From Marinobacter arenosus (GTDB lineage: Bacteria; Pseudomonadota; Gammaproteobacteria; Pseudomonadales; Oleiphilaceae), in assembly GCF_019264345.1 (NCBI RefSeq), contig NZ_JAHVAO010000001.1, positions 2,232,001 through 2,296,000 of the forward strand: 64,000 nucleotides of DNA, written 5' to 3'. Below the pieces are notes generated by a model. The model was not told where the DNA came from. It searched no databases and worked only from the letters and a program-made list of their open reading frames with translations. The position numbers were made by a program, and so were the translations under genes. Below are positions 34,520-43,101 of the stretch, piece by piece (position 1 is the first letter of the stretch; each line of letters begins with the position of its first letter).

Positions 34520-35592
34520 TGGGAACCTTCGAACGCTACCTCAGCCTGTGGGTGGCCCTGGCCATCGCACTCGGAATCACCACCGGCACCCTGCTACCGG
34601 GGGTGTACCACACCATCGCCAACCTAACTTACGCCCACGTGAACCTTGTGGTGGCGGTGTTCATCTGGGCCATGATCTATCCAATGATGGTTCAGGTGGA
34701 TTTCACCGCCATCCGGGATGTCGGCCGCGAACCCCGGGGACTGATCCTGACCCTGTTCATCAACTGGCTGATCAAGCCGTTCACCATGGCGGCCCTGGGC
34801 TGGCTATTCTTCAAATTGCTGTTTGCGGACCTGGTGGACCCGACCACGGCCACGGAATACATCGCCGGCATGATTCTCCTCGGGGTCGCCCCCTGCACCG
34901 CGATGGTCTTCGTCTGGAGCCAGCTTACCCGGGGCAATTCCGCCTACACCCTGGTTCAGGTGTCGGTAAACGACCTCATCATGGTGTTTGCCTTTGCGCC
35001 GATTGCCGCCTTCCTGCTGGGCCTTTCCACCATTACGGTGCCCTGGGAAACCCTGTTGCTCTCGGTGGTGCTCTACGTGGTCGCGCCGCTCGTGGCCGGG
35101 GTCCTGACCCGGCGCTACCTGCTGCGCCAGGGCCAGTCGCGTCTGGACGCCTGGCTGCAACACAGCAAGCCCACCACCATCATGGGCCTGCTGGCGACCG
35201 TGGCCCTGCTGTTTGGCCTGCAGGCAGACCGGATCCTGGACAACCCGTTTGCCATTGCCCTGATCGCCGTCCCGCTGTTGATCCAGAGCTACGGCATCTT
35301 TTTCATCGCCTACTTCATGGCCCGGAGAATGAGACTGCCCCACGACATCGCCGCCCCGGCAAGCCTGATCGGCACGTCCAACTTCTTCGAGTTGGCCGTT
35401 GCCGTCGCCATCAGCCTGTTCGGACTCACCTCCGGGGCGGCCCTGGCTACGGTCGTCGGTGTTCTGGTGGAAGTCCCGGTGATGCTGTCGCTGGTCGCGT
35501 TCGCCAACCGGACCCGACGCTGGTTTCCGGCCGTCGGCTCTCCTGACACCCTTTCGACAACCCCGGAAAACGAGGGGAGGTACCCGCAATGA
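34519..35592 (+). CDS. acr3: Arsenite efflux transporter ACR3
   Basis: A 357-residue membrane protein with ten predicted helices. Family marks include [18 protein letters not shown] in the N-terminal part and [20 protein letters not shown], which holds the essential helix-4 cysteine, plus [18 protein letters not shown] late in the sequence. ACR3 expels arsenite using the proton gradient. It overlaps arsR by one base and the next gene by ATGA, so arsR-acr3-gapdh-arsJ is one tightly packed operon. There is no arsC arsenate reductase in the operon. Confidence 0.95.
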   Translation: MGTFERYLSLWVALAIALGITTGTLLPGVYHTIANLTYAHVNLVVAVFIWAMIYPMMVQVDFTAIRDVGREPRGLILTLFINWLIKPFTMAALGWLFFKLLFADLVDPTTATEYIAGMILLGVAPCTAMVFVWSQLTRGNSAYTLVQVSVNDLIMVFAFAPIAAFLLGLSTITVPWETLLLSVVLYVVAPLVAGVLTRRYLLRQGQSRLDAWLQHSKPTTIMGLLATVALLFGLQADRILDNPFAIALIAVPLLIQSYGIFFIAYFMARRMRLPHDIAAPASLIGTSNFFELAVAVAISLFGLTSGAALATVVGVLVEVPVMLSLVAFANRTRRWFPAVGSPDTLSTTPENEGRYPQ

Positions 35593-36593
35593 GCACGATC
35601 AAAGTAGGCATCAATGGCTTCGGCCGCATCGGCAGGCTCGCGCTGCGCGTGGCCTGGGAATGGCCCGACGTCGAATTCGTGGCGGTCAATGACCCCGGCG
35701 CAGACGCCGCCACCCTGGCACACCTGCTGAACTTCGACAGCGTTCATGGACGCTGGAACCAGGAGGCCGGCTTCGATGGCACCGCCCTGGTCATCAACGG
35801 CCACCGTATCCGGGTGACCCACAACCGGACCATCGGCGAAACCGACTGGTCCGGTTGCGACGTGGTCATCGAGGCCAGTGGCCATATGCGAAAGGTGGAC
35901 GTGCTCCAGGCTTACCTGGACCAGGGCGTGAAACGGGTGGTGGTCACCGCCCCGGTCAAGGAAGCCGGTGCCAGGAACCTGGTGATGGGCGTAAACGACC
36001 AGTTGTTCGATCCCGCGACGGACCGGATTGTCACGGCGGCCTCCTGCACCACCAACTGCCTGGCACCAGTGGTGAAAGTGATTCACGAGAAACTCGGCAT
36101 CCGCCACGGGTCCATCACCACCATCCACAGCCTGACCAACACCCAGACCATCGTCGACGCGCCCCACAAGGACCTGCGCCGGGCCCGGTCCTGCGGCAGC
36201 TCGCTGATACCGACCACCACCGGCTCGGCCACCGCCATCATCGAGATCTTTCCCGAGCTGAAGGGCCGGCTCGACGGTCACGCCGTGCGGGTTCCGCTGA
36301 CCAACGCCTCCCTGACGGACTGCGTGTTCGAAGTGGACACCCCCACCGACCGGGAGACGGTCAACCAGCTTCTGAAAGAAGCGGCCGAGGGGGAACTGGA
36401 GGGCATTCTGGGCTACGAGGACCGCCCGCTGGTCTCGATTGACTACAAGACCGACCCCCGGTCCGCGATCATCGATGCCCTGTCCACGATGGTGGTCAAC
36501 GGCACCCAGGTGAAGCTCTACGCCTGGTACGACAACGAGTGGGGCTACGCCAACCGCACCGCCGAACTGATGCGTAAGGTGGGCACCGCCTGA
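35589..36593 (+). CDS. ArsJ-associated glyceraldehyde-3-phosphate dehydrogenase
   Basis: A 334-residue GAPDH homologue: NAD-binding start [16 protein letters not shown], catalytic [11 protein letters not shown] (Cys near residue 152), and [11 protein letters not shown] at the end. In arsJ operons this enzyme uses arsenate in place of phosphate and makes 1-arseno-3-phosphoglycerate, which ArsJ exports (established for P. aeruginosa). A housekeeping GAPDH would be unlikely inside an arsenic operon. It overlaps acr3 by ATGA and ends one base before arsJ. Confidence 0.93.
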   Translation: MSTIKVGINGFGRIGRLALRVAWEWPDVEFVAVNDPGADAATLAHLLNFDSVHGRWNQEAGFDGTALVINGHRIRVTHNRTIGETDWSGCDVVIEASGHMRKVDVLQAYLDQGVKRVVVTAPVKEAGARNLVMGVNDQLFDPATDRIVTAASCTTNCLAPVVKVIHEKLGIRHGSITTIHSLTNTQTIVDAPHKDLRRARSCGSSLIPTTTGSATAIIEIFPELKGRLDGHAVRVPLTNASLTDCVFEVDTPTDRETVNQLLKEAAEGELEGILGYEDRPLVSIDYKTDPRSAIIDALSTMVVNGTQVKLYAWYDNEWGYANRTAELMRKVGTA

Positions 36594-36594
36594 T

Positions 36595-37788
36595 ATGACC
36601 GCTGCCATCCGCCAGTACCTGGTCATCACCGGTAACTACTGGGCCTTCACCCTGACGGACGGCGCCCTGAGGATGCTGGTGGTGCTGCACTTTCACCAGC
36701 TCGGCTATGCGCCACTGGACATCGCCCTGCTCTTCGTCTTCTACGAGTTCTTCGGCGTGGTGACCAACCTGGTGGGGGGCTACCTCGGGGCGCGGATGGG
36801 GCTCAACCGCACCATGAACGTGGGCCTGTTTCTGCAGATCGCGGCGCTGGCCATGCTCGCCGTACCTGCGGCGGCGCTCACCGTTCCCTGGGTCATGGCC
36901 GCCCAGGCGCTGTCCGGGATCGCCAAGGATCTGAACAAGATGTCGGCCAAGAGCGGCATCAAGCTGCTGGTGCCGGACACCGAACAGGGCAAGCTCTACA
37001 AATGGGTCGCCGTGCTCACCGGTTCCAAGAACACCCTCAAGGGCGTCGGGTTCTTCCTGGGCGGCGTGCTGCTGATGACCGCCGGCTTCCAGGGCGCCGT
37101 CGTCGCCATGGCCGCTGCCCTGTCCCTGATCTGGCTCGCCAGTCTGTTCCTGCTGAAACGGGAACTGGGCAAGAGCAAGGCCAAACCGAAATTTACCGAC
37201 CTGCTGTCCAAGAGCCGCCCGATCAACGTTCTGTCCGCCGCGCGCCTGTTCCTGTTCGGGGCCCGGGACGTCTGGTTCGTGGTCGCCCTGCCGGTATACC
37301 TGCACGCGGTGTTTGGCTGGGATTTCTGGCAGGTGGGCGGATTCATGGCGTGCTGGATCATCGGCTATGGCCTCATACAGACTCAGGCGCCCAGGCTCAC
37401 CGGTGACCTGACGGGCAAGGCACCGGCCATACTCTGGGCCGCGCTGCTGGCCGTTGTGCCGGCGGGCATTGCCATCGGGCTGGGGACGTCGATTCCGCCG
37501 CAACTGACGGTGGTGGGCGGGCTGCTGCTGTTCGGCGTGCTGTTCGCCATCAATTCATCGCTGCACAGCTACCTGATTGTCAGCTACGCCCGCTCCGATG
37601 GTGTGTCCCTGGACGTGGGCTTCTACTACATGTCCAACGCTGCGGGGCGACTGCTCGGCACCCTGCTCTCGGGCTGGGTCTACCAGGTGTACGGCCTTGA
37701 GGCGTGCCTGTGGATATCCTCCGGGCTGGTGGCCCTGGCCGCCGTGCTTGCCACCGGACTGCCAGAGCGCCGCCCGGCGTCCGCCTGA
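36595..37788 (+). CDS. arsJ: Organoarsenical efflux transporter ArsJ (MFS)
   Basis: A 397-residue major facilitator protein of about 12 helices. It starts IRQYLVITGNYWAFTLTDGALRMLVVLHFHQLGY and includes LSGIAKDLNKMSAKSGIKLLVPD, a segment typical of ArsJ, and LFLFGARDVWFVVALPVYL. It exports 1-arseno-3-phosphoglycerate, so that arsenate is removed without reduction. It is the last gene of the operon; a convergent lipase gene ends 4 bases on. Confidence 0.93.
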   Translation: MTAAIRQYLVITGNYWAFTLTDGALRMLVVLHFHQLGYAPLDIALLFVFYEFFGVVTNLVGGYLGARMGLNRTMNVGLFLQIAALAMLAVPAAALTVPWVMAAQALSGIAKDLNKMSAKSGIKLLVPDTEQGKLYKWVAVLTGSKNTLKGVGFFLGGVLLMTAGFQGAVVAMAAALSLIWLASLFLLKRELGKSKAKPKFTDLLSKSRPINVLSAARLFLFGARDVWFVVALPVYLHAVFGWDFWQVGGFMACWIIGYGLIQTQAPRLTGDLTGKAPAILWAALLAVVPAGIAIGLGTSIPPQLTVVGGLLLFGVLFAINSSLHSYLIVSYARSDGVSLDVGFYYMSNAAGRLLGTLLSGWVYQVYGLEACLWISSGLVALAAVLATGLPERRPASA

Positions 37789-37791
37789 ACG

Positions 37792-38874
37792 TCAGAGCGG
37801 TCGGATCACGTCCGCCAGCTTGCCGGTGTCGGCGAGTTCCATGAACTCATCACCCAACCGGTCGCTCTCGGCAATGGCCCTGCGCCAGGCGCGCTCGCGA
37901 CCGTCGTCGTCATTGACGTATTTCTCGAAATCCTTCCGGTCCGGCAGCTTGCGGTCCGGCAGGGACTCGAGGTAGTCCCGGGAAGGGGCCACCAATACGA
38001 CGTCCTGCAGACGGGTAGCGTCACCCCGGCGCCAGGGCAGGGTCTTGTCAAACCAGCCCGGGACCACTTTGTCAGTGAAATGCGGATAGAGAATGACACC
38101 CGGCTGTTCGTAGGGAAGATCCAGGTGGTAGTCCAGCAGGCCCCCGTCTCGGTACACGCCTTCCGGCGCCCCGGGAATGTTTCGCACGCCCGCCATCACC
38201 ATGGGAATGGAGGCCGAGGCCAGAAGGGCCGGCAACAGGTTGTCGTGCGTCAGCGCCACCTGGTGGCTGGGGAAATCGACCAGTTTCGACACCGGGGTAT
38301 TCAGGCGGGCATCGTGAAGTATGCCCCGCTCCATGAACCGGCCCAGATGGCGACGGCTTACCATGTTGGCGCTGATGGCGTTCATCAGGCCCAGGCTCAA
38401 ACGGCCCCTGGTGTCATGCTCCAGCATGCCGCGGCTACGCACCACGACCACGTTCAGCCGGTACCAGGGATGGTTAAGGATGAAATCCTCGCGCCCACCC
38501 AGCAGCTCTTCCAGAAACAGCACACTCTTGCGACTCACTTCGGCAGGACTCACCCCCTTGGCAAATCGCTGCGACGTGTACAGCTCCGCCAGCTTGGCAA
38601 GCTGCGCTTTCGGATTATCCGAGGACGCCACCGCAGCAAACCGCCAGCTGCCGATTGAGGAACCAATCAGCGAACGTTCCTGGGGGGCCCGGGGCAGCCA
38701 ATCCCCGAAGATGGCCTTGTCCAAACCACTGATGCCGAGGGCTTTGGGCCCGCCGGCAGCGCCGGGGACGACGTGAACGTCCTCGGGGGTCAGTGGCCGG
38801 TTTTTCAGCCGCTCCAAGGCTCGGCGGCCGGCACGGATGGTAAGTGCCGGTGCCCGGGTGTGAATTGCGGTCAT
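37792..38874 (-). CDS. Patatin-like phospholipase family protein
   Basis: A 360-residue protein with the patatin features in order: Gly-rich oxyanion region (PGAAGGPKALGISGLDKAIF, near 37-56), nucleophile loop GSSIGSWR (Ser near 73), and the catalytic Asp in YRDGGLLDYHLDLPY (near 238). It has no signal peptide, so it acts in the cytoplasm or on the inner leaflet, perhaps as a lipid acyl hydrolase. The rest (RSRGMLEHDTRGRLSLGL; KYVNDDDGRERAWRRA) is specific to a marine gammaproteobacterial subgroup with no known role. It is monocistronic and divergent from the diguanylate cyclase gene. Confidence 0.82.
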   Translation of the reverse strand: MTAIHTRAPALTIRAGRRALERLKNRPLTPEDVHVVPGAAGGPKALGISGLDKAIFGDWLPRAPQERSLIGSSIGSWRFAAVASSDNPKAQLAKLAELYTSQRFAKGVSPAEVSRKSVLFLEELLGGREDFILNHPWYRLNVVVVRSRGMLEHDTRGRLSLGLMNAISANMVSRRHLGRFMERGILHDARLNTPVSKLVDFPSHQVALTHDNLLPALLASASIPMVMAGVRNIPGAPEGVYRDGGLLDYHLDLPYEQPGVILYPHFTDKVVPGWFDKTLPWRRGDATRLQDVVLVAPSRDYLESLPDRKLPDRKDFEKYVNDDDGRERAWRRAIAESDRLGDEFMELADTGKLADVIRPL

Positions 38875-39054
38875 AACGAACTCCCTGTTTTGGTTCCGCG
38901 GAGTTTAACCAAGCGACCAAACTCCGGCCAACTGAAGAAAACTAATAGCGATCATAAATAGCGGTTTGGGCTTCAATATCAGGCCGCTCATGCTAGACTT
39001 TCGACAGTCCGGCATCGGAAGCGGACCGATTTTCTTTGGCAGCAGGAGTTTGCT

Positions 39055-40125
39055 GTGAGTGTACTTGCCCCGCCCAACCCACTAGCGACCAACCCCACGC
39101 TTGCCGTCCTGGGGTTCAAACGGCAGCTGGTTTTTCATCTCCACTTCTGGGCCTTTGTGGCCGTTGCGCCGCTGATCTTCGTGCAATGGTATCAGGACCA
39201 CCGGCTGCTATCCGGCCTGCTGGTGCTGTTCTCTGCCAACGCGCTGCTGGTGATCGCGTTCCTGCACTACCGCAACACCTATTTCCTGCAGGGGCGCCTG
39301 TTCCCATTGCTGGCAGTGGTCTGTGCGGCCTATTCCACCACCATCAACGGACACGCCGGGCTTTACTGGGCCTATCCGGCCGCAACCGCCCTGTTTTTCC
39401 TGCTGCCCCTGCGCGAAGCCATGGTGAGCAATGTCGTGTTCGTGACCGTCATGGCCGTGGTCTCGTTCTTCAAGTTCCCTGAAGCCGATTTCTGGCGCAT
39501 CACGTTCTCACTCGGCCTGACCTGCGTGTTTGCCATGGTGTTTGCCTGGCTGGTGGGCAAACTCCAACAGGAACTCACCCGGCTGGCCACCACCGATCCG
39601 CTGACCGGATGCCTGAACCGGTCCCAGCTGGCGGATATCCTCAACCATCAGATTCAGATGCGGGAGCGCTACGAGCGGGTGTCCAGCCTGATCCTGATCG
39701 ACCTCGACTTCTTCAAGGTGATCAATGATCAATGGGGCCATCTGGCGGGAGACCGGGTATTGAAGGAAATGGCGGCGCGGGTTCGAAAGCGCCTTCGGGA
39801 AAGCGATCAGCTGTTCCGGATCGGCGGCGAGGAGTTCATGATCGTGCTCCCGGAAACCCGGCAGAAAGACGCCGACACCCTGGCCTATCAACTGCTGACC
39901 GGCATCGGCTCCAGCCCGTTTATGAATGACATTCGGATAACCGCAAGCGCCAGCGTGGCGGAGGTGTGCCAGGGGGAAACCTGGTCGGTCTGGCTGAACC
40001 GGGCGGACCAGGCGCTGTACGAAGCAAAGTCCCGGGGTCGCAACCAGGTGGTGAATGCCCGGCGGCCAACACCCGCAGCGGCCAATACCACCCCCGAGCT
40101 GGGCGATCCGGTGGTCGGAAGCTAG
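39055..40125 (+). CDS. Membrane-bound diguanylate cyclase
   Basis: A 356-residue protein. About six hydrophobic helices fill residues 25-170 (FHLHFWAFVAVAPLIF; LLVLFSANALLVIAFL; ALFFLLPL and others). The GGDEF domain follows: TTDPLTGCLNRSQL, LIDLDFFKVINDQWGH, and the active loop RIGGEEF. RESD lies five residues before it, so the product-inhibition I-site is present. It should make cyclic di-GMP. The start is GTG at 39055 after GCAGGAG. Nothing suggests an operon. Confidence 0.92.
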   Translation: MSVLAPPNPLATNPTLAVLGFKRQLVFHLHFWAFVAVAPLIFVQWYQDHRLLSGLLVLFSANALLVIAFLHYRNTYFLQGRLFPLLAVVCAAYSTTINGHAGLYWAYPAATALFFLLPLREAMVSNVVFVTVMAVVSFFKFPEADFWRITFSLGLTCVFAMVFAWLVGKLQQELTRLATTDPLTGCLNRSQLADILNHQIQMRERYERVSSLILIDLDFFKVINDQWGHLAGDRVLKEMAARVRKRLRESDQLFRIGGEEFMIVLPETRQKDADTLAYQLLTGIGSSPFMNDIRITASASVAEVCQGETWSVWLNRADQALYEAKSRGRNQVVNARRPTPAAANTTPELGDPVVGS

Positions 40126-40138
40126 CGCCGGGCTCCCC

Positions 40139-41056
40139 TTACCCGACCCGCTTGCGGAAATCCCGATACGCGGTGAATACATCCCACGGGCATTCAAAGT
40201 GGGGGTAATGCCCGGTATTTCGCAGGCTGACCACATCCGGATTGGCAATCAGTTCACGATAACGCCGCGCCATGGAAGCGCCCGACACCGGGTCGGCCGT
40301 CCCGGAGATCAACCGCATCGGCTGACTTGCCTTCTGCAGCGCGCCAACCCATCGGTTGCGATGGCAGCGCCGCTCTTCCATGAACTGAATCAGGTGATGC
40401 AGGATACCCCGGCCGTTGTTGTAGGTCAGCAACTGCCAGAAGTCCTCCATGTCTTGATGATCCGGGGGATTCTGGCTGCCAAACAGGCGACGGAAATTCC
40501 GCTCGAAGGTGCGACGGGTCAAGCCCCGGCTGATCAACCCACCCAGGGGGCTGCGCAGAAGCTTCTGGATCAGCAGGGGGTTGTGAACTTCGGGAAACAG
40601 CGCGCCGTTCAGGAAACAGACGCTGGCGATGCTGAATGGCAGCACGCCTTCCTGCTCCCGGGCCAGCAATTCCTGCACCACACTGCAGCCGTAGTCGTGG
40701 GCAATCAGATGAATGGACGACAGCCCAAGACCTTCCACCCAGCCCTGCAGCAGGTCGGCCTGATCTTCGATGCTGTAGGCGTAGCCCATGGGTTTGTCGG
40801 AAAAGCCAAAGCCCAGCATGTCCAGCGCCAGCACACTGTACTGGGGCGTCAGCATCGGCCAGACCCGGCTCCAGTCCCAACTGGCCGTTGGAAAACCATG
40901 AACCAGAACCAGGGGGTCGCCTTGCCCCGCCATACGACTGAATATGGCGTGTCCCCCGTAGCTGAACCACTTGCCTCCCTGCTGCCAACCCTCAAGGGTG
41001 CCCGATTCGCGACCAGCAGACACGGCGTTTCGAGCATCGGCAATCACCTGTTCCAT
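40139..41056 (-). CDS. Alpha/beta hydrolase (haloalkane dehalogenase/epoxide hydrolase type)
   Basis: A 305-residue alpha/beta hydrolase. HG motif: LVLVHGFPTASWDW (about 50-63); nucleophile elbow: LIAHDYGCSVV, in which the nucleophile is Asp as in haloalkane dehalogenases and epoxide hydrolases, not Ser; acid: ISGTADPVSG; His: RNTGHYPHFECP. A cap domain lies between. The Asp nucleophile and the FPTASWDW oxyanion loop favour this branch, but the substrate is unknown. It is divergent from folE. Confidence 0.85.
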   Translation of the reverse strand: MEQVIADARNAVSAGRESGTLEGWQQGGKWFSYGGHAIFSRMAGQGDPLVLVHGFPTASWDWSRVWPMLTPQYSVLALDMLGFGFSDKPMGYAYSIEDQADLLQGWVEGLGLSSIHLIAHDYGCSVVQELLAREQEGVLPFSIASVCFLNGALFPEVHNPLLIQKLLRSPLGGLISRGLTRRTFERNFRRLFGSQNPPDHQDMEDFWQLLTYNNGRGILHHLIQFMEERRCHRNRWVGALQKASQPMRLISGTADPVSGASMARRYRELIANPDVVSLRNTGHYPHFECPWDVFTAYRDFRKRVG

Positions 41057-41202
41057 CCTTTATCCCCGGCGACTTATCCAACCCCTGACTGTAAAACAAT
41101 CCAGCGCTGCCTGCCATAGCCGTCCTGCAGTGCTCAAGCGGCACCAGAGCAAAGTGGTCTTTTCCCGGGTCACAATCGTAAAGCGTAGAGATGACGGGCA
41201 AA

Positions 41203-41230
41203 TTGCCTTAAGCTTTGGCCCTCGTAAGAT
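41203..41230 (+). promoter_or_regulatory. Candidate sigma-70 promoter of folE-folX
   Basis: TTGCCT (41203-41208), a 16-base spacer, TAAGAT (41225-41230), 20 bases before the folE start codon. A short leader is implied. Confidence 0.45.
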
Positions 41231-41250
41231 ACAGCAGACCGGAATTGACT

Positions 41251-41820
41251 ATGACCAAACTCCTTGATGACCTCGCGGGCCACTACAGCGCCATAATTAA
41301 CGGACTGGGCGAAGACACCGGGCGCGAAGGTCTGCAGGACACACCGATGCGAGCTGCCAAAGCGATGCAGTTCCTCACCCAGGGCTACCAGCAAAGCCTC
41401 GACGACCTGGTGAACAACGCCGTGTTCGAGTCCGCCATGGATGAAATGGTGGTGGTTCAGGACATCGAACTCTACAGCATGTGCGAACACCATATGTTGC
41501 CGTTCATCGGCAAGTGCCACATCGCGTACCTGCCCCAGGGCCGGGTGCTGGGCCTGTCCAAGTTTGCCCGCATCGTCGACATGTATGCCCGCCGGTTGCA
41601 GATCCAGGAAAACCTGACCCGCCAGATTGCCGAGGCCATCGAGAGCGTCACCAACGCCAAGGGCGTCGCCGTGGTCATAGAGGCCCAGCACATGTGCATG
41701 ATGATGCGCGGTGTGGAAAAACAGAACTCGCGGATGAAGACCTCAATGATGCTGGGACAGTTCCGCAAGTCCCAGGCAACCCGCACCGAGTTCCTCAATC
41801 TGATTGGCAACAACCGCTGA
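41251..41820 (+). CDS. folE: GTP cyclohydrolase I
   Basis: A 189-residue enzyme that converts GTP to 7,8-dihydroneopterin triphosphate. Active-site and zinc residues are visible: [22 protein letters not shown] (Cys-Glu-His-His), [23 protein letters not shown], and [12 protein letters not shown] (second Cys). MTKLLDD at 41251 is taken as the start because the promoter lies just upstream and longer frames are not similar to the family. It is followed after 24 bases by folX, which acts on its product. Confidence 0.96.
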   Translation: MTKLLDDLAGHYSAIINGLGEDTGREGLQDTPMRAAKAMQFLTQGYQQSLDDLVNNAVFESAMDEMVVVQDIELYSMCEHHMLPFIGKCHIAYLPQGRVLGLSKFARIVDMYARRLQIQENLTRQIAEAIESVTNAKGVAVVIEAQHMCMMMRGVEKQNSRMKTSMMLGQFRKSQATRTEFLNLIGNNR

Positions 41821-41844
41821 TCCACCCCGGATAACGGAGGCGCT

Positions 41845-42219
41845 ATGACAGACGTAATCGGGCATCACCAGGCTCGGGTTCGCATCAAGGATCTATTGCT
41901 GCGTGCCTACATCGGCATCAAGGATGAAGAGATCAACAACCAGCAGGACGTGTTGATCAACGTGTGCCTGACCTACGACGCCACCGATGCCATCAACGAG
42001 AACGAAATCTCGGCGGCACTGAACTACCGGACCATCACCAAGCAGATCATCCACCATGTCGACGGCAACCGGTTTGCCCTGCTCGAGCGCCTGACCCACG
42101 AGGTGCTGAGCATTGTCATGGAACACGAGGCCGTTCGGTGGGCCCAGGTGGAAATCGACAAGCCCCACGCGCTACGCTATGCCGAGTCCGTGTCTGTTTG
42201 CCTTGAGGCGCATCGTTAA
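41845..42219 (+). CDS. folX: Dihydroneopterin triphosphate 2'-epimerase
   Basis: A 124-residue tunnelling-fold protein. The sequence (RIKDLLLRAYIGIKDEEINNQQDVLINV; ALNYRTITKQIIHHVDGNRFALLERLTHEVL; VEIDKPHALRYAESVSV) matches E. coli FolX much more closely than FolB aldolase. It epimerises dihydroneopterin triphosphate to the monapterin form, used for the phenylalanine hydroxylase cofactor in pseudomonads. Shine-Dalgarno GGAGG precedes the ATG. FolM/phenylalanine hydroxylase genes were not seen here. Confidence 0.92.
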   Translation: MTDVIGHHQARVRIKDLLLRAYIGIKDEEINNQQDVLINVCLTYDATDAINENEISAALNYRTITKQIIHHVDGNRFALLERLTHEVLSIVMEHEAVRWAQVEIDKPHALRYAESVSVCLEAHR

Positions 42220-42241
42220 ACCAACCAGGTGATTCCCGTCC

Positions 42242-42673
42242 ATGCCCAGCAACTCCCCGGAACAACTGCGAGCCATTCTGGAAAGTGTCCGTTCCATCGC
42301 GCTCGTGGGCGCCAGCGAGAAAACCAATCGCCCCTCCCATGAGGTGATGGCGTTCCTGCAACACCAGGGCTACCGGGTGATCCCGGTCAACCCCCGGCTG
42401 GCCGGAAAACAGCTGCTTGGCGAAACCGTGTACGCCGATCTGGCCTCTTTGCCAGAACCGGTGGACATGGCGGAGTTGTTCCTGGCCCCGGAGCGCACGG
42501 ATGCGGTGATTGACGCCGCCATTGAGCAGCGTATTCCAGTGATCTGGCTACAGGTCGGCGTGATCAACGAAGCCGGCGTCGCCCGCGCCGAGTCGGCGGG
42601 CCTGACCACGGTCATGGATCGCTGCCCCAAACAGGAAATCCCCCGCCTGGGCATTCCTCCGGTCCACGCCTGA
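42242..42673 (+). CDS. CoA-binding domain protein (YccU type)
   Basis: A 143-residue Rossmann protein. It starts with a helix and ILESVRSIALVGASEKTNRPSHEVMAFLQHQGYRVIPVNPRLAGKQLLG, the CoA-binding signature, and includes VDMAELFLAPERTDAVIDAAIEQRIPVIWLQVGV and MDRCPKQEIPRLG. Proteins of this group bind CoA but have no settled function. It follows folX by 22 bases and may be co-transcribed, though a link to pterins is not obvious. Confidence 0.88.
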   Translation: MPSNSPEQLRAILESVRSIALVGASEKTNRPSHEVMAFLQHQGYRVIPVNPRLAGKQLLGETVYADLASLPEPVDMAELFLAPERTDAVIDAAIEQRIPVIWLQVGVINEAGVARAESAGLTTVMDRCPKQEIPRLGIPPVHA

Positions 42674-42759
42674 ATCCGAAAGCACAAAAAACGAGAACCA
42701 GTTCACACCTGGACGTGTCGGCGATGACTCCAGGTACCGGTCTGCCATAATCGGCTGAA

Positions 42760-43046
42760 ATGACGAAAAGGCTGGTAGTGCCCGGCACCCTGATGGAGCT
42801 CGATACCCGTGAGATTGCCCGTGGGGTAGCCAGCCACGTGGGCCGAAATCTCGAGACCGGATGAAAATCCTGCTGGATGCCTCGAAAATTCCCGTAACTC
42901 CCCGTATTGTTGACCTTGCAGGGACGCCCGAAGACGGCGCCATTAGGCCGGACATCGCAACCCCATTGCCCGAAGGAGCCTATGGCGTCTCACTGGGTAG
43001 CCGGATCCAGCAGTTAGTGGGCGGCCCTGGAAAAATTCATTCATAA
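42760..43046 (+). other. 428-base gene gap with two overlapping small open frames
   Basis: Between the CoA-binding gene and the CHASE-GGDEF-EAL gene no family is recognisable. Two small frames run in series: 42760-42864 (34 codons, MTKRLVVPGTLMELDTRE...) and 42861-43046 (61 codons, MKILLDASKIPVTPRIVDL...), overlapping by ATGA as coupled genes do. Neither has a good Shine-Dalgarno. They could be small proteins or the eroded remains of one gene. The rest of the gap shows nothing definite. Confidence 0.3.
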
Positions 43047-43101
43047 TCACCAACTCCCGGCCGATACTCGGGCAGGGCAAACGACATTTTTGGAGAGCAG
43101 T

